64,000 bases of DNA, from assembly GCA_022844405.1 (NCBI GenBank), contig JALHLV010000007.1, positions 90,218-154,217 on the forward strand, given 5' to 3'. A program made the translations under genes and the position numbers. The stretch is from Sphingomonadales bacterium (GTDB taxonomy: Bacteria > Pseudomonadota > Alphaproteobacteria > SMXS01). This document shows positions 52,281 to 62,733 of this stretch, one piece after another. Below the pieces are notes generated by a model. The model searched no databases and was not told where the DNA came from. It worked only from the letters and a program-made list of their open reading frames with translations. Numbering within the stretch: position 1 is the stretch's first letter; the number at the start of each line of letters is the position of its first letter.

Positions 52281-54512
52281 TCAGGCCGCCTTGGCGGGCG
52301 GCTTGCGGGGCGCCCTTGGCTTGCGGGCGGGCTTCGGCCTGGCGGCCGGCGCCTCGGCGGCGGTCTCCACGACGGGGGCGGATGCGCCGGCCTTCGGCTT
52401 GGCGGCGCGGCTGCGCGGCTTGGCCTTGGGCGCTTCCCCGGCGACAGGCGCGGCCTCGACGGCGATCGGCTCGGCAGCCGCGGGTTCGGCGGCCACCGTC
52501 CTGGCGGCGCGCGGCTTGCGCACGCGCTTGGGCCTGGCGGCGGGCTGTTCCCCGGTCACGGTCGCGCCGGCATCCAGCTCCGGCTGGGCCTGGTACTCCA
52601 TGGGCGCGACATCTGGGGGCGCGACATCGGGAGACGCGACATCGGCGCCGGCCTCGACGGCGGGCATCTGCTGGCCGGCGTCCCGCGGTTTCTTGCCGCG
52701 CGGCCGGCGTTTGCGCTTCGACTTGCGATCGGCAGGGGAGTCCGGTGTATCGGCGGCGCGCGTCTCGGCGATAGCCTCGGGCGCATCGGTCTCGGCGACG
52801 TCGAGCTCCAGGTCTGTCTCGTCCTCGTCGTCATCGGCGGGGATCGGCGCGATCTTGAAGGTGCGCAGCAGGAATTCGGGGACGTGGTCGCCAAGCCCGA
52901 CGACGGGCCTGAAGTCGTCATCGCGATCACGGGAGGGACGCTGGTCGCGGCCACGGTCGCGACCGCGATCACGCCGGCTGTCGTCGCGGCGTCCGTCATC
53001 GGGGCGGCGCTCGTCGTCGGGGCGGCGCTCGTCGCGGCGGCCTTCCCGGCGGCGCGGCTCGTCCCGGCTGCTGCTCTCGCGCCGATGCGACTCCCTGTTC
53101 CTGCGCGGTTCGTCCATGCCGTCCGCCTGATGTTCCTGCGGCGCCGGCTGTTGCGCCTCGGCCACGGGCTGCGCCGTGGCCAAGGGCTGCTCAACGGCCA
53201 CGGACTGCACCGCCGCCTGCTGGGCATCGCCGCCGCGTCCACCGCGGTTGCGCCGCCGCCGCTTGCCGCGCCGCTCCTCCGAGGCCTCGTTGCCGGTCGC
53301 CTCGGCGACCAGTGTAGCACTTTCGGGCGTCTCTTGGGCCACGGATTCGACCTTCGGCGCGCCGCTGGCCGGCGTGTTGCCCGCCTGTGTGTTGCCGGTC
53401 AGCGTATTGATCGCTTTGCCGATCAGGTTCTGGACGTTGCGGAGCCACTTGGAGTCGGCCGGTGTGGAGATCATGAAAGTACGCCCACTGCGTCCGGCGC
53501 GACCGGTGCGGCCGATCCGGTGGATGTAATCCTCGGCGTGCGAGGGCACGTCGTAGTTGAACACATGCGACATGGCCGGGATGTCGAGGCCGCGCGCCGC
53601 CACGTCGCTGGCGACCAGAAGGCGCAGATTGCCGGCCTTGAACTTCTCCAGCACTTCGGTGCGCGAGCCCTGGTCCATGTCGCCGTGCAGGGCGGCGGCG
53701 TCGAAGCCGTGCTTGACCAGCGACCGGTAGACCACGTCCACGTCGCGCTTGCGGTTGCAGAAGACGATGGCGTTCTTGATCTCCTCGCCGCGCAGCAGTT
53801 CGCGCAGCTTGGCGCGCTTGGCGCCGGCCTCGCTGGTGTTCATCGGCACCAGGAACTGCTCGACATTGGTCGCGGTGGAGGTGGGTGACGCCACTTCGAT
53901 CCGCTTGGGATCGGTGAGGAATTTGGAGACCAGGTTCTGGATCTCGCGCGGCATGGTGGCCGAGAAGAACAAAGTCTGGTGCTTCTTGGTGATCAGCGAG
54001 CAGATGCGCTCGACATCCGGGATGAAGCCCATGTCGAGCATGCGGTCGGCTTCGTCGATCACCAGGATGTCGACGCCGGTCATCATCAGCTTGCCGCGGC
54101 CGAAATGGTCGAGCAGGCGGCCCGGCGTGGCGATCAGCACGTCGACGCCCCGGTCCAGCTTGCGCTCCTGGTCGTCGAAGCTGACGCCGCCGATCAGCAG
54201 CGCCATGTTCAGCTTGTGATACTTGCCGTAGGTCTCGAAACTCGCGGCCACCTGGGCGGCCAGTTCGCGCGTCGGCTCCAGGATCAGCGAGCGCGGCATG
54301 CGCGCCCGGGCGCGGCCCTGGGACAGGATGTCGATCATCGGCAGGGTGAAGCCGGCGGTTTTACCGGTACCGGTCTGGGCGATGCCGAGGACATCGCGGC
54401 CCTGCAATATGACCGGTATCGCCTGCGCCTGTATCGGCGTGGGCGTTGTATAACCGGCTTCTTCTACGGCCCGCAGCGTCTCCGGGGCCAACCCGAGATA
54501 TTCGAAGTTCAC
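52281..54512 (-). CDS. DEAD-box RNA helicase (RhlE-like) with long low-complexity tail
   Basis: 743 residues. Helicase core (about 1-375): FEYLGLAPETLRAVEEAGYT with the Q motif, AQTGTGKT (motif I), PTRELA, VIDEADRMLDMGF (DEAD), SAT, and HRIGRTGRAGRSGRT (motif VI). The remaining 370 residues are charged and repetitive (RRRNRGGRGG, RRDERRPDDERRPDDGRR, then Ala/Pro/Lys-rich). Such tails bind RNA and help condensation. Tail style resembles the RNase E tail here. The gene has a 179 bp leader with no obvious feature. Confidence 0.93.
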   Translation of the reverse strand: MNFEYLGLAPETLRAVEEAGYTTPTPIQAQAIPVILQGRDVLGIAQTGTGKTAGFTLPMIDILSQGRARARMPRSLILEPTRELAAQVAASFETYGKYHKLNMALLIGGVSFDDQERKLDRGVDVLIATPGRLLDHFGRGKLMMTGVDILVIDEADRMLDMGFIPDVERICSLITKKHQTLFFSATMPREIQNLVSKFLTDPKRIEVASPTSTATNVEQFLVPMNTSEAGAKRAKLRELLRGEEIKNAIVFCNRKRDVDVVYRSLVKHGFDAAALHGDMDQGSRTEVLEKFKAGNLRLLVASDVAARGLDIPAMSHVFNYDVPSHAEDYIHRIGRTGRAGRSGRTFMISTPADSKWLRNVQNLIGKAINTLTGNTQAGNTPASGAPKVESVAQETPESATLVAEATGNEASEERRGKRRRRNRGGRGGDAQQAAVQSVAVEQPLATAQPVAEAQQPAPQEHQADGMDEPRRNRESHRRESSSRDEPRRREGRRDERRPDDERRPDDGRRDDSRRDRGRDRGRDQRPSRDRDDDFRPVVGLGDHVPEFLLRTFKIAPIPADDDEDETDLELDVAETDAPEAIAETRAADTPDSPADRKSKRKRRPRGKKPRDAGQQMPAVEAGADVASPDVAPPDVAPMEYQAQPELDAGATVTGEQPAARPKRVRKPRAARTVAAEPAAAEPIAVEAAPVAGEAPKAKPRSRAAKPKAGASAPVVETAAEAPAARPKPARKPRAPRKPPAKAA

Positions 54513-54691
54513 GTCAGCTTTACCGTTTCACCCTTGAACGCGCATGCCCCAACGACACGCGGCCCACGTGTCCTGAAAGTCTCGTCGATGTGGGCGATCC
54601 GTCGGCCGAGCCAGCTTGTGTGTCTTTCACGCCGGGGAAAATAGGCGCTTTGCCTGCGAAGTCAACGCCGTATTCGGGCTATCCGACCTGC

Positions 54692-56683
<1,992 letters not shown>

Positions 56684-56872
56684 GGGTTCCCTGGGAACGG
56701 AGCGTGAATCAGGAGCGACGCATTATAGTGTATCCAGGCGGCAAGCGGCACCCGATATGTTGTGATATGGCGGTTCGATCTGCCGTTGTGCACTTCGAGA
56801 GTCTTGAATGATTTGTTCGGCTCGGCAATGATCGTCTAGAGTGAGGGCAAAGCTACAAGGTAGGTTGAAGCC

Positions 56873-57178
56873 ATGCTCGCGGGGCGCGATTACTTTTCAG
56901 TCCGGTGGATATTCAATCTCTGGCCGATCCTGTTCGGGATTGCGGTGTTGTCCCTCTTGGTCGGTTGTCTGGTGCCGTTTCCCGCAGTTTGGACCGCCGG
57001 GAAGTTCCTAATCATACTGTGCTTCATATACGGGCTGTTTGTGCTGGTACCGTTCCAGTTTCTTGCGCGATGTGAGCGCTGCAATCATCGATTGTCGACG
57101 CGTGGCGATAGCTGTCTGGATATGCCGTATCTATGGATATCGCGGACCTGCCGCCATTGTGGACATCGTGTGGGCTAA
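56873..57178 (+). CDS. Small membrane protein with a C-terminal zinc ribbon
   Basis: 101 residues. Two membrane segments (FNLWPILFGIAVLSLLVGCL and FLIILCFIYGLFVLVPFQF) then CERCNHRLSTRGD and CRHCGHRVG, a pair of CxxC motifs that could bind zinc. AGGTAGG lies about 8 bp before ATG 56873. I know no family. AT-richer than flanking genes by eye; possibly foreign. Confidence 0.5.
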   Translation: MLAGRDYFSVRWIFNLWPILFGIAVLSLLVGCLVPFPAVWTAGKFLIILCFIYGLFVLVPFQFLARCERCNHRLSTRGDSCLDMPYLWISRTCRHCGHRVG

Positions 57179-57276
57179 GGATTCCATTCGAGTACTAAAT
57201 GATGATGAAGGCAATGGTCCGGCCGGGTAAGAATTGCCTTCCACCTTGTGCGGCCAGTTCGCTCTGCCGCACCGCT

Positions 57277-57648
57277 TCAGGCAACATCCGCCAACTCGAT
57301 GTGCAGCACGAACCCGGCTGACGCGGCGATATTGACCAGGGCGTCCAGCGAGAATTTTTCCAGCTTGCCGCGTGTCAGGTCGTTGAGGCGAGGCCGGGTG
57401 ATGCCGAGGCGCTTCGCCGCGTCTCCTTCCGTCACGTTCCAGCTTTTCACCCGGTCGCGGATCGCGGCCATCATATCGGCCCGGGCCTTGAGGTTCGCCG
57501 CTTCCGCCCGAGTGGCCGTCAGGGCGTCGAAAGCATCGGCAAAGGTTTCGGTCTTCACTGTCCGGTCATCCAATCCTTTAGCCGTTGCGTTGCTCGTTCG
57601 ATGTCCCTTTGCGGTGTCCGCTGCATCAAGCGATGGTTTACCAGTCAT
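57277..57648 (-). CDS. XRE/HTH_37-type antitoxin without a toxin partner
   Basis: Up to 123 residues. Residues 33-121 match the antitoxin family with ADAFDALTATRAEAANLKAR, then the HTH (AAKRLGITRPRLNDLTRGKL) and FSLDALVNIAASAGF. A GTG at 57558 would give a 93-residue protein starting just before this domain. Toxin genes of this type normally lie upstream; here the upstream sequence is a palindromic repeat, so the partner is lost or elsewhere. Confidence 0.7.
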   Translation of the reverse strand: MTGKPSLDAADTAKGHRTSNATAKGLDDRTVKTETFADAFDALTATRAEAANLKARADMMAAIRDRVKSWNVTEGDAAKRLGITRPRLNDLTRGKLEKFSLDALVNIAASAGFVLHIELADVA

Positions 57649-57705
57649 TGTCGTGTAGCGGCAGCCGCAAAGCGCGTTGTTTATGCGCCTGTTCCGACCC
57701 TAAGC

Positions 57706-57843
57706 CGTCATTCCCGCGCACGCGGGAACCCAGCTCTTCGTAGGGCTTGGTGACTGCGGCAACCCAAAGAGATTCTTCGTGACCGGGGGGTTGATGGGCC
57801 CCGTGACGGCCCCGACTGGGTTCCCGCGTGCGCGGGAATGACG
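57706..57843. repeat. Perfect 28 bp inverted-repeat pair (REP-like)
   Basis: Arm 1 57706-57733 (CGTCATTCCCGCGCACGCGG then GAACCCAG) and arm 2 57816-57843 are perfect reverse complements over 28 bp, with an 82 bp spacer. Each arm also holds its own palindrome TTCCCGCGCACGCGGGAA. The pair lies between the orphan HTH antitoxin and the methyltransferase. Confidence 0.85.
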
Positions 57844-57876
57844 ACGATGGGGGCGCATATCGAGGGTTTCGCTGGT

Positions 57877-58497
57877 TCAGACAGTGCGCCGGCGGAACGC
57901 CAGGCGCGTCCATGTGACTCCCATGCTTTTATTCGGCTCGCGGAGGGATTCCCACTCGTTGTTCAGTATCAGATCGAGCCCCGCCGGCCGGGCGAGGCCG
58001 ACGGTTTCCTCGGCAGAGACCTCGAACATGCGCCGGCCAGCGGGTACGGGACCATGGCGCAGCGTCATGCACATGACGCCGCCGGGGCGGACCAGCGAGG
58101 CCACAACCGGCATCGCGCGTTGGCGCTCGGCGACGTCCAGATGCATCCAGACCGCCGTCAGCATCACCAGGTCGAACTTTCCTTGCCGGTCGGCGACGCG
58201 CGCGAGGTCGGTCAGGCCGTCGTCGACCCACTCGATCAGCGGCGACGGGTGCAGCCGCGCCGCGGCGATGCGCAGCGGTTCGGTCGGTTCGACGGCGACG
58301 ACTCGGTGGCCGATGCCGGCCAGGTACGCCGCATCGCGTCCGGTGCCGGAGCCGATATCCAGGACCGCGCCGGGGGTTTTCGGCAGCAGATGCAGGATTT
58401 CGGCATGCGCATCGGCGAACGAAATCGCCTCGTAGCGAACGAGAAGCTCGGGGGCCTCGCGCGCGTACCCGTCCGTACCTTTGATTGCGCCCGTCAT
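57877..58497 (-). CDS. Class I SAM-dependent methyltransferase
   Basis: 206 residues. Motif I is VLDIGSGTGRDAAYLAG, motif II is VVAVEPTEPLR, then FDLVMLTAVWMHL. Substrate unknown. Start at 58497 (MTGAIKGTDGYAREA) preceded by GGAAC; an upstream ATG at 58542 is within the glnA terminator region and unlikely. Confidence 0.85.
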   Translation of the reverse strand: MTGAIKGTDGYAREAPELLVRYEAISFADAHAEILHLLPKTPGAVLDIGSGTGRDAAYLAGIGHRVVAVEPTEPLRIAAARLHPSPLIEWVDDGLTDLARVADRQGKFDLVMLTAVWMHLDVAERQRAMPVVASLVRPGGVMCMTLRHGPVPAGRRMFEVSAEETVGLARPAGLDLILNNEWESLREPNKSMGVTWTRLAFRRRTV

Positions 58498-58546
58498 GGT
58501 TCCGTTCCCGAATGTGGGAGCCTTTGGTTGGACCTCCCACAAAGAG

Positions 58547-58573
58547 AAAGCCCCGGCGCGAGGCCGGGGCTTT
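58547..58573 (-). terminator. Rho-independent terminator of glnA
   Basis: AAAGCCCCGGC (58547-58557) and GCCGGGGCTTT (58563-58573) form an 11 bp stem; on the minus strand it runs into TTTCTCTTTG. It lies 42 bp past the glnA stop. Confidence 0.88.
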
Positions 58574-58614
58574 CCGTGTAGAGGTGAGGAGCGCGGGATG
58601 CGCTCCCTTCGCTG

Positions 58615-60024
<1,410 letters not shown>

Positions 60025-60036
60025 GGATAGTCCTCT

Positions 60037-60076
60037 CCGATTCGTATTGTTGGCTGGCCGATTCGTATTGTTGGCT
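60037..60076. repeat. 19 bp tandem direct repeat between glnB and glnA
   Basis: CCGATTCGTATTGTTGGCT occurs at 60037-60055 and again at 60058-60076, both perfect, with a 21 bp period (two helical turns). It fills most of the 58 bp intercistronic region. Confidence 0.9.
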
Positions 60077-60082
60077 ATTGGG

Positions 60083-60472
<390 letters not shown>

Positions 60473-60475
60473 TCA

Positions 60476-60491
60476 AGCACGATGCGTGCCA
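60476..60491 (-). promoter_or_regulatory. Sigma-54 promoter of glnB
   Basis: On the minus strand TGGCACGCATCGTGCT matches the -24/-12 consensus (TGGCACG, 4 bp, TTGCT) at 15 of 16 scored positions by my alignment, with GG and GC exactly 12 bp apart. The expected start of transcription is about 45 bp before glnB. No clear NtrC-binding pair is seen upstream. Confidence 0.75.
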
Positions 60492-60574
60492 AGTGGTGGT
60501 GAAACCGTAACTTCCCGTTTCCGAAGTGTCCATGGCATAGGTGAGGTCACAGGCACGGCGGCAATTGCACAAGC

Positions 60575-61792
60575 ATGAGGCACAATGATGAATTTGCAGG
60601 CAGCTTTGAGCGGAGCGGCGCCGTGAAACCGGTGAACGACGTGATCGACGGCCTCGGCACCACGATCTTCACCGTCATGTCGGCGCTGTCGGTCGAGCAC
60701 GGCGCCATCAATCTGGGCCAGGGCTTCCCGGACGAGGACGGCCCGGCCGACGTGCGCGAGGCCGCCGCCCGCGCCGCGCTGGACGGGCCGAACCAGTATC
60801 CGCCGATGATGGGGCTGCCGGCGCTGCGCCGGGCGGTCGCGGCGCACAACAAGCGGTTCTACGGCCTCGAGGTGGACTGGGAGAGCCAGGTGCTGGTGAC
60901 CTCGGGCGCCACCGAGGCGCTGACCGCCAGCCTGCTGGCGCTGCTGCGGCCCGGCGACGAGGCGGTGCTGATCGAGCCGGTCTACGATTCCTACCTGCCG
61001 ATCGTGCGGCTGGCGGGCGCGACGGCGCGCATGGTGCGGCTGCGGCCGCCAGAATCGTCGGTGGCGGAATGGTCGCTGCCCGAGGCCGAGCTGCGCGCCG
61101 CGTTCGGGCCGAAGACCAAGCTGCTGGTGATGAACAGTCCGATGAACCCGACGGGCAAGGTGTTCTCCGGCGCCGAACTGGCGCTGATCGCCTCGCTGGC
61201 CACCGAGCACGACGCCTATGTGATCTGCGACGAGGTCTACGAGCACCTGGTTTTTTCCGGCGCCCGGCACGTCCCGCTGATGACGCTGCCGGGGATGGCA
61301 GGGCGCTGCATCCGCATCGGCTCGGCGGGCAAGACGTTCTCGCTGACCGGCTGGAAGGTCGGCTACCTGACCGGCGCGGCCGAGCTGATCGCCGCGGTGG
61401 CCAAGGCGCACCAGTTCATCACCTTCACCACGCCGCCCAGCCTGCAGCAGGCGGTGGCGCACGGCCTGGGCAAGGAGGACGCCTATTTCGACGGGCTGGC
61501 CGCCGCCATGGAGCGCAAGCGCGACCGGCTGGTGGCGGGGCTGCGCGAGGTGGGATTCAACGTGCTGGCGTCGCAGGGCACCTATTTCGCCAATGTGGAC
61601 TTCCGGCCGCTGTGGAACGAGGGCGGCGACGTGGATTTCGCCACGATGCTGGTGCGCGAGGCGCGGGTCGGCTCGATCCCGGTCAGCGCGTTCTATCCGG
61701 CCGATCCGCCGGCCCACATGGTGCGCTTGTGCTTCTGCAAGCAGGACGCGGTGCTGGACGAGGCGATCGCCCGGCTGAAGGCGTTCTTCTGA
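60575..61792 (+). CDS. PLP-dependent aminotransferase, class I/II
   Basis: Up to 405 residues. PLP Lys is in SAGKTFSLTGWKVGYLTG; the Asn of the pocket in MNSPMNPTGKV; the Asp in VICDEVYEHLVF. Close to kynurenine/methionine aminotransferases (YbdL/MtnE-like) by motifs, but the donor is not certain. GTG 60623 with GGAG upstream is an alternative start. Divergent from glnB. Confidence 0.9.
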   Translation: MRHNDEFAGSFERSGAVKPVNDVIDGLGTTIFTVMSALSVEHGAINLGQGFPDEDGPADVREAAARAALDGPNQYPPMMGLPALRRAVAAHNKRFYGLEVDWESQVLVTSGATEALTASLLALLRPGDEAVLIEPVYDSYLPIVRLAGATARMVRLRPPESSVAEWSLPEAELRAAFGPKTKLLVMNSPMNPTGKVFSGAELALIASLATEHDAYVICDEVYEHLVFSGARHVPLMTLPGMAGRCIRIGSAGKTFSLTGWKVGYLTGAAELIAAVAKAHQFITFTTPPSLQQAVAHGLGKEDAYFDGLAAAMERKRDRLVAGLREVGFNVLASQGTYFANVDFRPLWNEGGDVDFATMLVREARVGSIPVSAFYPADPPAHMVRLCFCKQDAVLDEAIARLKAFF

Positions 61793-61835
61793 TCTTGCGT
61801 GCCCGGCCCATTGCGGTTAGATACTGCGCCGCTGC

Positions 61836-61913
61836 GGTGGCTGTAGCTCAGTTGGTTAGAGCGCGGGTTTGTGGTACCTGAGGTCGTGGGTTCGATCCCC
61901 ATCAGCCACCCCA
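61836..61913 (+). tRNA. tRNA-His (GTG)
   Basis: A 78-base cloverleaf with encoded CCA. Anticodon loop TTGTGGT gives anticodon GTG, the stem is CGGGT/ACCTG. The acceptor begins GGTGGCTG and ends CAGCCACCCCA, with the extra G(-1) opposite C73 that marks tRNA-His. D-loop AGTTGGTTAGA and T-arm GTGGGTTCGATCCCCAT are normal. Confidence 0.97.
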
Positions 61914-62038
61914 ATTTCCTCTTTGTGTATCCTGACGGTCGTGCTTTCGCGTCTGATGGCGCGGCCGTAAAGTTTTTGCATGGAAAAACCTTCGTCTTGA
62001 CGGAATGGTACATTATATAGTGCAATAGATCGGGATCC

Positions 62039-62404
62039 ATGATGACGGACGAGGACGTATCGACACTCAGGATACCCTTGGTTTTCTACCGCACGGCCGC
62101 TGGTGGCGAGCCGGTCCGGGATTGGTTGAAAGACATGACGCGGGAAGACCGGCTCGAAGTGGGTGGCGATCTTCAGCGCGTCCAGTACCGGTGGCCTGTG
62201 GGCATGCCGCTCTGTCGGGCCATGGGGAGTGGTCTCTGGGAGGTCAGGACCAACCTGCCGAGCAAGACCACGGCGCGTGTGCTCATCTGCTTTCACGACG
62301 GGGCACTGGTAGCGGTTCATGGCTTTGTGAAGAAGACCCGCAAGACGCCCGACGAGGATTTGAAACTTGCGCGCGACAGGATGAAGGACGTTCAGAATGG
62401 CTAA
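62039..62404 (+). CDS. RelE/HigB-type toxin (phage Gp49-like)
   Basis: 121 residues. Gp49-like HigB family: PLVFYRTAAGGEPVRDWLKD, PLCRAMGSGLWEVRTNLP, VLICFHDGALVAVHGFVKKT. Such toxins cut mRNA at the ribosome. The toxin comes first and overlaps the antitoxin by 8 bp, the HigBA order. It starts 125 bp after tRNA-His. Confidence 0.88.
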   Translation: MMTDEDVSTLRIPLVFYRTAAGGEPVRDWLKDMTREDRLEVGGDLQRVQYRWPVGMPLCRAMGSGLWEVRTNLPSKTTARVLICFHDGALVAVHGFVKKTRKTPDEDLKLARDRMKDVQNG

Positions 62405-62678
62405 CAGGCACTTGGGATCGGGCATCGACGACTTCCTGCGCGAGGAGGGGGTGCTGGAGGAATTCCAGGCACGCTCCATCAAGGAAGTGATCGCCTGGCA
62501 GCTCGACCGGGCCATGAAGGACCGCAAGCTGAGCAAGCGCCGCCTGGCGGAGATGATGAATACCAGCCGCACGCAGGTCGACCGCATGCTCAATCCCGAG
62601 GATGGCAACGTGACCATTGAGACGCTGCAGCGCGCCGCGGCGGTCCTCGGCCGGCGGGTTCGCGTCGAGCTGGTCTGA
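62397..62678 (+). CDS. XRE-family antitoxin (HigA-like)
   Basis: 93 residues with an HTH: IAWQLDRAMKDRKLSKRRLA, EMMNTSRTQVDRMLNPEDG, TIETLQRAAAVLG. Binds its toxin and probably represses the shared promoter. Overlaps the toxin gene by 8 bp. Confidence 0.88.
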   Translation: MANRHLGSGIDDFLREEGVLEEFQARSIKEVIAWQLDRAMKDRKLSKRRLAEMMNTSRTQVDRMLNPEDGNVTIETLQRAAAVLGRRVRVELV

Positions 62679-62733
62679 CTCGCGGCGGTCGAGGGCCGGT
62701 GACGGCGGCCCCGCTTCGCCGTAGAGTGGCGCC

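Noticed and set aside
57638..57913. A 91-residue frame reading SSFPRTREPSRG and GSRVRGNDG
   Set aside because: The peptide is simply the translation of the palindromic repeat at 57706-57843.
60492..60600. NtrC-binding inverted repeats upstream of the sigma-54 promoter
   Set aside because: Only a direct GCACA repetition near 60567-60585, not the inverted TGCACC/GGTGCA pattern.
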